Source: Alloyangia pacifica
GTDB lineage: Bacteria > Pseudomonadota > Alphaproteobacteria > Rhodobacterales > Rhodobacteraceae
Assembly: GCF_003111685.1 (NCBI RefSeq)
Contig: NZ_CP022189.1
Span: forward strand, 2,000,001 to 2,064,000
Reading direction: 5' to 3'
Length of the DNA: 64,000 nucleotides
The notes beneath the pieces are model-generated. The model ran no database searches. It saw only the letters and a list, made by a program, of their open reading frames with translations, and was not told the DNA's origin. Position numbers and translations under genes: made by a program. This document shows, one piece after another, positions 53,356 to 61,665 of this stretch (its first letter is position 1; the number at the start of each line of letters is the position of its first letter).

Positions 53356-55101
53356 TTACCCAGCGGCAGGCGCAGCATCCTCCAGGCGCATCTGCACCGA
53401 GCGCCGCCCGTTCCACTCGTTGATCTCGAAGCGCCCGGCGAGGTGGAATCGTCCGCCCTTGTGCTGGCTCAGTGCCTGGCCCATCGGCGTGTCGAAGGCA
53501 CCAAAGCAGATGGCGTCGATCTTCGCCCCGAGCCCGTCCCCGGCGGTGATCTTGAGGTGCCCGGTCCCGACCTCCTTGGCAAAGAGGATCTGCGCGTCGG
53601 GCATGGCAAAGCGCGGACCCGGCGCCCCCGCACCGAACGGCCCCGCCTGTTCCAGCCGGTCGCAGAGGTCGGTGCTGGCCACCCCCGGCATCATCAGCCC
53701 GTCGAGCCGCAGGTCGGCCGCGCCGCCCTGCCCCGCGCCCTGCTTTGCGAGAAGCTCGGCAAGACGCGCCATCGCCGGTTCCAGCTTGTCCTCGGCCACG
53801 GTGAGACCCGCGGCCATCTTGTGCCCGCCGCCCTTGATCAGCAGCCCCTCGGCGGCGAGCTTCTGGATGCTCGCGCCCAGATCGACACCCGAGACCGATC
53901 GCCCCGAGCCCTTGCCCTCGCCGCCCTCGAAGCCGATGACGACGGAGGGGCGGTTGGTCATCTCCTTGAGGCGCGAGGCGACGATGCCCACCACGCCCGG
54001 ATGCCAGCCCTCGCCCGCCGCCCAGACCAGCGGCGCGTCGAGCCCGCGGTCCTCGGCCTGGGCGATTGCCGAGGCGCGCACCGCCTCCTCGACCTCGCGC
54101 CGCTCGGAGTTCAGCTTGTCGAGCCGCTCGGCCAGCGCCTCTGCCTCGTGCCGGTCGCGGGTGGCGAGCAGCCTCGCGCCAAGGTCGGCCTGGCCGATCC
54201 GCCCGCCGGCGTTGATCCGCGGCCCCAGCACGTAGCCCAGGTGGTAGGAGCTCGGCGCGGTATCGAGCCGCGCCACGTCCGACAGCGCCACCAGGCCGGG
54301 CCGCGCGCGCCGCGCCATGACCTGCAGCCCGGAGCGCACGAAAGCGCGGTTCACCCCGCGCAGGGGCGCCACGTCGGCGACGGTGGCCAGCGCCACGAGA
54401 TCGAGCAGCGACATGAGGTCCGGGCCCTTGGCCCCGGCCTCGCGGATCTGCCGCCCGCAATCGACCAGCACCATGAAGACCACGGCAGCCGCGCAGAGAT
54501 GCGCCAGCGCGCCGTCCTCGTCCTGCCGGTTGGGGTTCACGACGGCGACGCAGTCGGGCAGCGTCTCGCCGCCGAGGTGGTGATCGAGCACCACCACATC
54601 CGCGCCCGAGGCCGCGGCGATGGGGTCGTGCGAGAGCGTGCCGCAGTCGACGCAGATGATCAGGTCATGCGCCGAGGCGAGCTGCTGCATGGCGGGCACG
54701 TTGGGGCCATAACCCTCGTCGATGCGGTCGGGCACGTAGAGCGTCGCCTCGAGGCCGAGCTGGCGCAGCCAGTCGATCAGCAGCGCCGCCGAGCTTCCGC
54801 CGTCGACGTCGTAATCGGCGAAGATGGCGATGCGCTCGCGGCTGCGCACCGCCTGAAGGATGCGGCCAGACGCTTTCTCCATGTCGCGCATCACCCGTGG
54901 GTCGGGCATCAGGTCGCGCAGCTTGGGATCGAGGAACCCCGGCACTTCCTCGCCCGGCACGCCGAGCCGCGCCAGCACCGCGCAGAGCGGCCGCGGCAGG
55001 TGGGTGGCCTGCGCCAGCGCCTCGGCCTGCCGCTCGACCTCGACCGCCGGACCGACCCAGCGCCGCCCGGTCAGCGACTGCTCCACACCCAGATAGCTCA
55101 T
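53356..55101 (-). CDS. recJ: single-stranded-DNA exonuclease RecJ
   Basis: This is a 581-residue 5'-to-3' exonuclease used in recombination and mismatch repair. The DHH phosphoesterase motifs are FADYDVDG (Asp96, Asp98, Asp100), VDCGT (motif II) and LDHHLGG (Asp173-His175). The DHHA1 domain has LGPRINAGGRIGQADLGA and, later, VIGFEGGEGKGSGRS and GGHKMAAGL. A C-terminal OB-like region ends the protein. Length is normal. It lies downstream of hom and glpX on the same strand, a neighbourhood common in this family. Confidence 0.96.
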   Translation of the reverse strand: MSYLGVEQSLTGRRWVGPAVEVERQAEALAQATHLPRPLCAVLARLGVPGEEVPGFLDPKLRDLMPDPRVMRDMEKASGRILQAVRSRERIAIFADYDVDGGSSAALLIDWLRQLGLEATLYVPDRIDEGYGPNVPAMQQLASAHDLIICVDCGTLSHDPIAAASGADVVVLDHHLGGETLPDCVAVVNPNRQDEDGALAHLCAAAVVFMVLVDCGRQIREAGAKGPDLMSLLDLVALATVADVAPLRGVNRAFVRSGLQVMARRARPGLVALSDVARLDTAPSSYHLGYVLGPRINAGGRIGQADLGARLLATRDRHEAEALAERLDKLNSERREVEEAVRASAIAQAEDRGLDAPLVWAAGEGWHPGVVGIVASRLKEMTNRPSVVIGFEGGEGKGSGRSVSGVDLGASIQKLAAEGLLIKGGGHKMAAGLTVAEDKLEPAMARLAELLAKQGAGQGGAADLRLDGLMMPGVASTDLCDRLEQAGPFGAGAPGPRFAMPDAQILFAKEVGTGHLKITAGDGLGAKIDAICFGAFDTPMGQALSQHKGGRFHLAGRFEINEWNGRRSVQMRLEDAAPAAG

Positions 55102-55325
55102 GCGCCCCTCGCGTTTCTTCTTTGCCTCGAACCGCCCCCTCCTAGCGTGAAACGTCGCGGAACGGAACGGGCCTCCCCTGCCCGGCGCCGCGCGTGCGCA
55201 GAGCGCACAATCTGCCTATCTGCAAAGAGAAGACACCGGGGCCGTGAAACGCGGAAGGGGCCCGCGCGATGCAAGCCCCTCCTTCACTTTCCAAAGACGC
55301 AAATCCGGCAACAGCCGCCCCGCGT

Positions 55326-56294
55326 TTAGCCCTCGAAGGGGTTGCGGTACTGCACGCGGCGCACCGAGCCGGTCTTCGAACGCATCAGGATGGTCTCGGT
55401 CTCGATCCAGCCCGGCGAGCGCTTGATGCCCGAGAGAATCGAGCCGTTGGTCACCCCGGTGGCGGCGAAGATCACGTCGGCGGTGACCAGCTCGTCGCGG
55501 GCGTAGATCTTGTCGAGATCGGTGATGCCGGCCTTGGCGGCGCGGCCGCGCTCGTCGTCGTTGCGGAACAGCAGACGGCCGTACATCTGGCCGCCCATGC
55601 ACTTCAGTGCCGCCGCCGCGAGCACGCCCTCGGGCGCGCCGCCCGAGCCCATGTACATGTCGATGCCGGTGATGTCGGGCTCGGCGCAATGCATCACGCC
55701 GGCGACGTCGCCGTCGGTGATCAGCCGGATGCCGGCGCCGGTGGCGCGGACCTCGGCGATCAGCTCTTCGTGGCGCGGACGCTCGAGGATGCAGACGGTG
55801 ATGTCGGTCATCGCGCAGCCCTTGGCCTCGGCCAGCGCCGCGACGCGCTCGGAGGGAGTCATGTCGAGCGTCACCACGCCCTGAGCAAAGCCCGGGCCGA
55901 TCGCCAGCTTGTCCATGTAGACGTCGGGCGCGTGCAGCATCGAGCCGCGCGGGCCCATGGCGATGACGGTCAGCGCGTTCGGCATGTCCTTGGCGGTCAG
56001 CGTGGTGCCTTCGAGCGGGTCGAGCGCAATGTCGACGCCCGGGCCGTTGCCGGTGCCCACTTCCTCGCCGATGTAGAGCATCGGTGCCTCGTCGCGCTCG
56101 CCCTCGCCGATCACCACGACGCCCGCGATATCCAGAAGGTTGAGCTGTTCGCGCATGGCGTTCACCGCCGCCTGGTCCGCGGCTTTCTCGTCGCCGCGGC
56201 CGATCAGGCTGGCAGAGGCGATGGCGGCCTGTTCGGCGACCCGGGCGAGGCCCAGGGAAAGCATACGATCATTGAAATCGACGGGAGCGGACAT
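55326..56294 (-). CDS. glpX: fructose-1,6-bisphosphatase, class II
   Basis: This 322-residue metal-dependent phosphatase works in gluconeogenesis and the Calvin-type pathways. VIGEGERDEAPML (residues 61-73) and the metal-binding DPLEGT (92-97) are the class II signatures. LITDGDVAGV and YMGSGGAPEG also match. It follows hom by about 150 bases, with a strong hairpin between them. A weak stem with AGGGGC/GCCCCT lies beyond its stop near 55256-55280. Confidence 0.96.
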   Translation of the reverse strand: MSAPVDFNDRMLSLGLARVAEQAAIASASLIGRGDEKAADQAAVNAMREQLNLLDIAGVVVIGEGERDEAPMLYIGEEVGTGNGPGVDIALDPLEGTTLTAKDMPNALTVIAMGPRGSMLHAPDVYMDKLAIGPGFAQGVVTLDMTPSERVAALAEAKGCAMTDITVCILERPRHEELIAEVRATGAGIRLITDGDVAGVMHCAEPDITGIDMYMGSGGAPEGVLAAAALKCMGGQMYGRLLFRNDDERGRAAKAGITDLDKIYARDELVTADVIFAATGVTNGSILSGIKRSPGWIETETILMRSKTGSVRRVQYRNPFEG

Positions 56295-56373
56295 GGAGAC
56301 TTCCTTGAAAAATTTGACGCTTGGAAAGGGTGTAGCGCGCGCGGTCCGACGAGAGCAAGGCCGCTGGCGCTAA

Positions 56374-56403
56374 CCGTCCCCGCGCAGCACGGCGCGGGGA
56401 CGG
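56374..56403 (-). terminator. strong hairpin after hom
   Basis: CCGTCCCCGCGC (56374-56385) and GCGCGGGGACGG (56392-56403) form a perfect 12-base stem with a six-base loop. It lies 40 bases past the hom stop. Only a short TTA follows on the minus strand, so it may be a pausing or transcript-stabilising element as much as a terminator. Confidence 0.65.
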
Positions 56404-56442
56404 AGAGATGCCGGAAGGGGGCAAAGCAGGGCGGCGCGCGCC

Positions 56443-57735
56443 TCAGACCGCCTCGATGCGCAGCGCCACCGGGGTGCCATGCACCACACCGGTGGCGGCC
56501 ATGGCCGCCAGCGCCGAATCGAGCGCTTCGCGGGTGGTCTTGTGGGTGACGATCAGCACCGGGGCGGTGTCCGCGGTGGCGGACTGGCCGTACTGGCGCA
56601 GGCGGTTGATCGACACGCCCGCCTCGCCGAGCGCCGCGGCGACCTTGGCGAGCGCGCCGGGCCGGTCGGCCAGCGCCATGCGCAGGTAATAGGGCGCGGG
56701 GGTGGTCGCCTTGGCCGGGACCGCCCGCAGCAGGCTCGAGGCCGGGGCGCCGAAGGTCGACAGCCGCGTGCCGCGTGCCACGTCCATCACGTCGCCCATC
56801 ACCGCCGAAGCGGTCGGCCCCTCGCCGGCGCCGGCGCCGCGCAGCACGATCTGGCCAACCTCGTCGCCCTCGATCACCACCATGTTGGTGCCGCCATCGA
56901 GCTGACCAAGCGGGGAGGAAGCGGGCACGAGGCTCGGCGCCATGGATTGTTCGAGCCCGCGCTCGGTCATCCGCGACACGCCCAGCAGCTTGATGCGGTA
57001 GCCCATGTCGGCGGCCTGGCGGATGTCCTCGATCGAGACCCGGCCGATGCCCTCGAGCTCGACCGCATCGAAGGCGACCTGGGTGCCATAGGCGATGGAC
57101 GACAGAAGCGAGAGCTTGTGGCCAGCGTCGATGCCGCCCACGTCGAGCTCGGGATCGGCCTCGAGATAGCCCAGCCCGTCTGCCTCGGAGAAGGCTTCCT
57201 GGTAAGACAGGCCCGCGTTCTCCATCCGCGTGAGGATGTAGTTGCAGGTGCCGTTCATCACGCCCATGACGCGGGTAATGCGGTTGGCCGAAAGACCCTC
57301 GGTCAGCGCCTTGATTACCGGGATGCCGCCCGCAACGGCGGCCTCGAAGCGCAGCACCGCGCCGGTGCTGTCGGCCAGTTCGGCCAACGCCTGCCCGTGG
57401 TGGGCCAGCAGCGCCTTGTTGGCCGTGACGACGTCCTTGCCGAGTTTCAGCGCGGCCTCGGTGGCGGCTTTGGCAGGTCCGTCGGAGCCACCCATCAGCT
57501 CGACCAGCACGTCGATGTCGTCGCGCTTGGCAAGGGCGACGGGGTCGTCCTCCCAGGCATAATCGGCCAGCGAGACGCCGCGGTCCTTGTCCCGGTTGCG
57601 CGCCGAGACCGCCGAGATGACGATTTCGCGGCCAGAGCGGGCGCCGAGCAGCGCCGCCTTTTGTTGCACGATCTTGACGACGCCGGCACCAACGGTGCCA
57701 AGGCCCGCAATCCCCAGGCGCAGAGGTTCAGACAT
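56443..57735 (-). CDS. hom: homoserine dehydrogenase
   Basis: This 430-residue enzyme reduces aspartate semialdehyde to homoserine for threonine and methionine synthesis. The NAD(P) fold is GIAGLGTVGAGVV (Gly11, Gly13, Gly16). The catalytic domain has VMNGTCNYILTRME and EADPELDVGGIDAGHKLSLL. A C-terminal ACT domain (about 350-425, YYLRMALADRPGALAKVAAALGE) indicates feedback control by threonine. No aspartokinase domain is fused. It is the first gene of the hom-glpX-recJ run. Confidence 0.96.
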   Translation of the reverse strand: MSEPLRLGIAGLGTVGAGVVKIVQQKAALLGARSGREIVISAVSARNRDKDRGVSLADYAWEDDPVALAKRDDIDVLVELMGGSDGPAKAATEAALKLGKDVVTANKALLAHHGQALAELADSTGAVLRFEAAVAGGIPVIKALTEGLSANRITRVMGVMNGTCNYILTRMENAGLSYQEAFSEADGLGYLEADPELDVGGIDAGHKLSLLSSIAYGTQVAFDAVELEGIGRVSIEDIRQAADMGYRIKLLGVSRMTERGLEQSMAPSLVPASSPLGQLDGGTNMVVIEGDEVGQIVLRGAGAGEGPTASAVMGDVMDVARGTRLSTFGAPASSLLRAVPAKATTPAPYYLRMALADRPGALAKVAAALGEAGVSINRLRQYGQSATADTAPVLIVTHKTTREALDSALAAMAATGVVHGTPVALRIEAV

Positions 57736-57865
57736 TTGCGGGATCCTTCTTCTTCGGTGTCTTCAGGTGATTTGGTCGCCGTTGCCTTAGCCGTATCGCG
57801 GCGCGGGTGCAACGTCGCGGAAGGGCGCGGCAGCGCCCGCAAGGCAGCGCCGTGGCCGCCCGGCT

Positions 57866-58168
57866 TTACGCGCCCGGAACCTCGGGGAAGGTGACGCCGC
57901 CGTCCATGCGCCTGCGGGTGCCCTCGTCCACCACATCGCCCTGCTGCAGCGCGGCGGCGCGGCGGCGCAGCGCCTCGGCACGGGTGTCCAGGTCCGCGGC
58001 CATCTCGGGCTGGGTCCGCGCCGGCGGCTGGCCCTCGAGCAGCCCCGAGAGCGGCACCAGCCGGGGCCAGGGCGCGCGGGCGACGCCGGGGCTCTGCGAG
58101 CCGTCGAACTCGGGGAAGTTGGTGCAGGCGCCCGTCAGGGCAAGGAAGGTCAGGAGCACGAGGCGCAT
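57866..58168 (-). CDS. small hypothetical lipoprotein
   Basis: This is a 100-residue protein with a short lipoprotein signal: basic Arg, a hydrophobic core and LTGAC with the lipidated Cys at 15. The mature part (TNFPEFDGSQSPGVARAPWPRLVPLSGLL) is Pro-rich, then a charged helix (DLDTRAEALRRRAAALQQGD). No family is recognised. The ATG at 58168 is the only start that gives the lipobox. It is divergent from the TetR gene, with 129 bases between starts. Confidence 0.75.
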   Translation of the reverse strand: MRLVLLTFLALTGACTNFPEFDGSQSPGVARAPWPRLVPLSGLLEGQPPARTQPEMAADLDTRAEALRRRAAALQQGDVVDEGTRRRMDGGVTFPEVPGA

Positions 58169-58266
58169 GGGATGTTCGGGTCGCTTTCCGGGCCGGTGTC
58201 GCGGCAAACTGTGCCCGTCTTGCCGCAAGCGCCGCGGCAGGGCAAGGGCGGCGCGCGGCGCGCTTG

Positions 58267-58286
58267 ATCTGAACGCACGTTCAGAT
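58267..58286. promoter_or_regulatory. putative TetR operator
   Basis: ATCTGAACG (58267-58275) and CGTTCAGAT (58278-58286) are perfectly inverted around CA. The 20-base palindrome ends 11 bases before the TetR start codon and sits in the spacer shared with the divergent lipoprotein gene, ideal for autoregulation. Confidence 0.75.
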
Positions 58287-58297
58287 ACACAAGAGAA

Positions 58298-58888
58298 ATG
58301 GCCCGTACCGCAGGATCGCATTCCGACATCACCGGGCCGCGGATCCGCGAGGCGGCGCTGCGGCTCTTTGCCAAGCACGGCTATGCCGCCGTCTCGATGC
58401 GCCGGATCGCGTCGGAGGTCGGCGTGCAGGCGGGGGCGCTCTACAATTACATCCCCGACAAGCAGGCCCTGCTCTTCTCGCTGCTCAAGGGCCATATGGA
58501 CGAGCTTCTGGAGGCCTGGGAGGCCGAGCCGCATGCCGCCGATCCGCTGGCCCGGCTCGAGGCCTTTGTGCGCTTTCACATCCGCTTCACCCTGCGGCGC
58601 GCGGAATCGATCTTCATCTCCTACATGGAGCTGCGCAACCTCGAGCCGGAGAACTTCGCGCAGATCGAGGCGCTGCGCAGACGCTACGAAGGGGTGCTTG
58701 AGCAGATCCTGCGCGACGGACAGGCGGCGGGTCAGCTTTCGGTGCCCGACACGCGGATCGCCGCCTTTGCGCTGATCGGCATGCTGACCGGGGTGAACAC
58801 CTGGTACCGCGAAGGCGGGCGGCTCTCCGAGCAGGAGGTCGCCGCGCTCTACTGGGACATGGCGCGCAAGGCGGTGGGCGCGGCCTAG
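58298..58888 (+). CDS. TetR-family transcriptional regulator
   Basis: This is a 196-residue repressor-type protein. The N-terminal helix-turn-helix covers residues 12-58 (REAALRLFAKHGYAAVSMRRIASEVGVQAGALYNYIPDKQALL). The C-terminal ligand-binding part has no specific hallmark I can name. A 20-base palindrome immediately upstream is its likely operator. It converges with the cytochrome c gene and diverges from the lipoprotein gene. The ligand and target regulon are unknown. Confidence 0.92.
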   Translation: MARTAGSHSDITGPRIREAALRLFAKHGYAAVSMRRIASEVGVQAGALYNYIPDKQALLFSLLKGHMDELLEAWEAEPHAADPLARLEAFVRFHIRFTLRRAESIFISYMELRNLEPENFAQIEALRRRYEGVLEQILRDGQAAGQLSVPDTRIAAFALIGMLTGVNTWYREGGRLSEQEVAALYWDMARKAVGAA

Positions 58889-58890
58889 GC

Positions 58891-58921
58891 GCCGCGCCGG
58901 ACGCCCTGCAAGGGGCGCGGC
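58891..58921. terminator. hairpin between TetR and cytochrome c genes
   Basis: GCCGCGCC (58891-58898) and GGCGCGGC (58914-58921) pair perfectly between two convergent genes 34 bases apart. There is no U-tract on either side. Confidence 0.5.
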
Positions 58922-58922
58922 C

Positions 58923-59351
58923 TCAGTCGGTGACCTGAATCGACTCGAGGTATTCCATCAACGCCACCATCTTGCGCGGCGTCGGCGTCAGGATGCCGTC
59001 GCCGGTGTCGAGCGGCACTTCCTCGCCCTTCAGCAATTCGCCGAATTCCGGCATGCCCGGCCCCTCCATATCGGAGCGCGCGTAGCCATCGATCATCGAG
59101 AGAACCTCGGCGCGGGGGAACTCGCCGCCGCGGCGCGCGGCAATATGGGTGAGATCGGCGGGGGTAATCCCGAGATCCGCCGCAAGCGGCCCGTTGCCGA
59201 CCGCCGTGGTGCCATGGCAGGACGCGCAATAGTCCATGAACAGCGCCTGGCCGTCCGCCGCTTCGGGCATGGAGGCCTCCATACAGGCCCCAAGGCCCAG
59301 CAGCCCCGCCGCGGAGATCGCCCAGATCCCGCCCTTCATCACCGTGTTCAT
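58923..59351 (-). CDS. c-type cytochrome, probable lipoprotein
   Basis: This is a 142-residue protein with a signal ending in LGLGAC (lipidated Cys23). One haem site is CASCH (residues 42-46), with the distal Met probably in MPEFGELL. The fold is the small class I type (MDYCASCHGTTAVGNGPLAADLGITPADLTHIAARRGGEF). This kind is close to cytochrome c domains that ride with oxidases or dehydrogenases, but no partner is beside it. The ATG at 59351 was chosen because it gives the signal peptide. Confidence 0.9.
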   Translation of the reverse strand: MNTVMKGGIWAISAAGLLGLGACMEASMPEAADGQALFMDYCASCHGTTAVGNGPLAADLGITPADLTHIAARRGGEFPRAEVLSMIDGYARSDMEGPGMPEFGELLKGEEVPLDTGDGILTPTPRKMVALMEYLESIQVTD

Positions 59352-59556
59352 TGCGCGTGCTCCCTCAACATGTCGTCCGGGGCCGGGCCCGGCCTTGCAG
59401 CGCGGTTGTCCCTGTCCCCTTTCCCCTGTGTCGCCCGGCACCGCGGACGGATCAACCCCGGATCAGACCCGAGGACATTCCAGTGCCCGGTTTCGACGGT
59501 GACATTCACCGCAGGTCGCGCCAATGTCGCGCCGACAGCGAAGACGGAGTCCGCAA

Positions 59557-59988
59557 ATGCCCACTCAAGCCCTGATCATGCTCGCCGCCGGGATCGGCAT
59601 ACCGGTGCTCGCCGCGCTCAATTCGCGGCTCGGTGTCTGGATGGGCTCGCCCGCGGCAGCGGCGGTGATCCTCTTCTGCGTTGCGTTGTGTGCCAGCCTG
59701 ATCGTGCTTGTCTCGCTCGACGTCCGCCCCCTCGCGCGGGCGGCGGATGCCCCGAAGTCCCTGTTCCTTGCCGGGCTCTTCGTCGCCTTCTACGTGCTCA
59801 GCGTCACCTATGTCGCCCCGACCTTCGGGGTCGGGCGAGCGGTGTTCTTCGTGCTGCTGGGGCAGCTCATCAGCGCCGCGGCGATCGACCATTTCGGGCT
59901 TTTCGGCGTGATCGCCACACCGATCAGCGCGCGGCGCGGGCTGGGGCTGGCGATGATGGCGGCCGGCGTCTTCCTCGCGCAGCGCTGA
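59557..59988 (+). CDS. YdcZ/DUF606-like DMT-superfamily membrane protein
   Basis: This is a 143-residue protein with about five helices. It matches the small YdcZ-type half-transporters of the drug/metabolite superfamily: AAGIGIPVLAALNSRLGVWMGSPAAAAVILFCVAL and FVAFYVLSVTYVAPTFGVGRAVFFVLLGQLISAAAIDHFG. Members work as dimers or paired genes, but only one copy is present here. A GGAG site precedes the ATG at 59557. The substrate is unknown. Confidence 0.87.
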   Translation: MPTQALIMLAAGIGIPVLAALNSRLGVWMGSPAAAAVILFCVALCASLIVLVSLDVRPLARAADAPKSLFLAGLFVAFYVLSVTYVAPTFGVGRAVFFVLLGQLISAAAIDHFGLFGVIATPISARRGLGLAMMAAGVFLAQR

Positions 59989-60013
59989 GGCCCTGCGTCA
60001 GGCCGCGCCTCAG
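59985..60013. terminator. hairpin spanning two convergent stops
   Basis: CTGAGGC (59985-59991) and GCCTCAG (60007-60013) form a seven-base stem. It contains the stop codons of both the YdcZ-like gene and the RTX gene. No U-tract follows. Confidence 0.35.
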
Positions 60014-60855
60014 GCCGCCGCGCCGAGGAAGGCGACGCTGTCCGAGGTGATCGGCGCGCTGCGGCCGACCAACGTCACCGAGGCACCATTGTCCAGCGTG
60101 ACCACCAGTCCCGACGGGCCGGCGACCTGCGAGACGATCTCGGGGGCGATGTCGCCCTCGTAGGTGAAGACGACCATGTCCTCGGCCTCGTCGAAATCCT
60201 CGATGACCGCGCCGTCGGCGAGCACGAAGCGGTCGGCCCCTGCCCCACCGAGACCGAGGTCGCCGGCGCCAAGCGTCAGCGTGTCGTCGCCGCTGCCGCC
60301 GATGAGCAGGTCGGCCTCGCCGTCGTCGCCCTCCGCGTCCGAGCCCCAGAGCAGGTCATCGCCCGAGCCGCCCATCACCGTGTCGGCACCTGCGCCACCG
60401 GCGATCGTGTCGCCGCCGCTGCCGCCCTCGGCGTAATCCGCGCCGCCGCCCGCGTCGATGCTGTCGGAGCCCGCAAACCCGTAGATCACATCGCCTCCAG
60501 CGCCGCCGAAAAGCGTGTCGCCGGTCTCGCTGCCCGAGAGCGTGTCGTCGCCGTCGTTGCCGATGATCGTGTGGGTGTCGATGCCGGAGGTGTCCTCCTC
60601 GGCGGTGGCGCCGGGCGTTTCGGTCTCCGCCTCGCCCGTGATGTCCTCGGGGGTGCCGTCGCCCGTTCCCTCTTCGGTCGCGGGATCCGCGTCGTCCTCC
60701 TCGATGGGGAGAATCATGTCTTCGCCGCCGGTCTCGATTTCGTCCACCGCGAGAGCGTCCGAGGCGTCCTCATCGTCACCGCTCTTGTCGAAGGGAAACG
60801 CGGCAACGGCGAAAGGCAGGAGCGCCGTGAGCGCGATGAGGAATTCGAGGGGCAT
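60010..60855 (-). CDS. small RTX calcium-binding repeat protein
   Basis: This is a 281-residue protein. An N-terminal hydrophobic segment (residues 5-22, FLIALTALLPFAVAAF) is followed by a very acidic linker (residues 24-90). At least six RTX-type nonapeptides (GGxGxDxUx: GNDGDDTLS, GGAGGDVIY, GGSGGDTIA, GGAGADTVM, GGSGDDLLW, GGSGDDTLT) form a calcium-bound beta-roll. The C-terminal part DRFVLADGAVIEDFDEAEDMVVF is the usual RTX-linked module. There is no enzymatic domain and no adjacent type I secretion genes. It is a membrane-anchored or secreted calcium-binding protein of unknown role. Confidence 0.88.
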   Translation of the reverse strand: MPLEFLIALTALLPFAVAAFPFDKSGDDEDASDALAVDEIETGGEDMILPIEEDDADPATEEGTGDGTPEDITGEAETETPGATAEEDTSGIDTHTIIGNDGDDTLSGSETGDTLFGGAGGDVIYGFAGSDSIDAGGGADYAEGGSGGDTIAGGAGADTVMGGSGDDLLWGSDAEGDDGEADLLIGGSGDDTLTLGAGDLGLGGAGADRFVLADGAVIEDFDEAEDMVVFTYEGDIAPEIVSQVAGPSGLVVTLDNGASVTLVGRSAPITSDSVAFLGAAA

Positions 60856-60981
60856 GGGGGCGTCCGGGGAGGTGCAGGGTCATGAGGCGTTTCGCCCGGA
60901 CCCTGCCGCCGGAGTGTGACGAAAATCTGGCGCGGTCGCGGCCCTGCCGGGGTCTTCCTGAGAAACGCCCGGCGGCCGCGC

Positions 60982-61665
60982 TCAGAGCGCGACCAGCCGC
61001 CCCTCGCGCAGCTCGACCTGCCGGTCCATGCGGCCCGCCAGCTCGAGATTGTGCGTGGCGATGAGCGCCGAGAGACCTGTCTCACGCACCAGCGTCATCA
61101 GCGCGCCGAAGACGCGGTCCGAAGTCGCCGGATCGAGGTTGCCCGTCGGTTCGTCCGCCAGCAGCAGCTTCGGCGCATTGGCCATGGCGCGGCAGAAGGC
61201 GACGCGCTGCTGCTCGCCGCCGGACATGGCCGCCGGACGATGCGCGGCGCGGCCTTCGAGCTCGACCGACGCCAGAAGCTGGCGCGCCCGGGCCGCGGCC
61301 TCTTTTGGCGGCACGCCGTTGGCGAGTTGCGGCAGGGTGATGTTCTCGAGCGCGGTGAACTCGGGCAGCAGGTGGTGAAACTGGTAGACAAAGCCCACCT
61401 CCTGCCGGCGCACGATGGTGCGGCGGCGGTCGGACTTGCCGCCGAGCACCTCGCCCGCGATCGCCACCTCGCCCGCGTCGGCGGTGTCGAGCAGACCGGC
61501 GATGTGCAGCAGCGTCGACTTGCCCGCGCCCGAGGGGGCGACCAGCGCCACCACCTCGCCGCGGCCGACCTGCAGCTCGGCGCCGCGCAGCACCTGCACC
61601 TCGTTGGGCTTGCCGCGGTTGTAGAACTTCTCGATGCCCGAGAGGCGCAGGACGGGATCACTCAT
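60982..61665 (-). CDS. lolD: lipoprotein-releasing ABC ATPase LolD
   Basis: This 227-residue ATPase powers extraction of outer-membrane lipoproteins from the inner membrane. It has Walker [10 protein letters not shown], the LolD-typical [17 protein letters not shown], signature [14 protein letters not shown] and Walker [12 protein letters not shown]. Its ATG lies eight bases inside the permease gene, so the two are coupled. FtsE- or MacB-type ATPases are excluded by the QFHHLLPEF segment. Confidence 0.95.
   Translation of the reverse strand: MSDPVLRLSGIEKFYNRGKPNEVQVLRGAELQVGRGEVVALVAPSGAGKSTLLHIAGLLDTADAGEVAIAGEVLGGKSDRRRTIVRRQEVGFVYQFHHLLPEFTALENITLPQLANGVPPKEAAARARQLLASVELEGRAAHRPAAMSGGEQQRVAFCRAMANAPKLLLADEPTGNLDPATSDRVFGALMTLVRETGLSALIATHNLELAGRMDRQVELREGRLVAL

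Noticed and set aside
53443..55329. Plus-strand open frame of 628 residues
   Set aside because: It is antisense to recJ, which has all its catalytic motifs.
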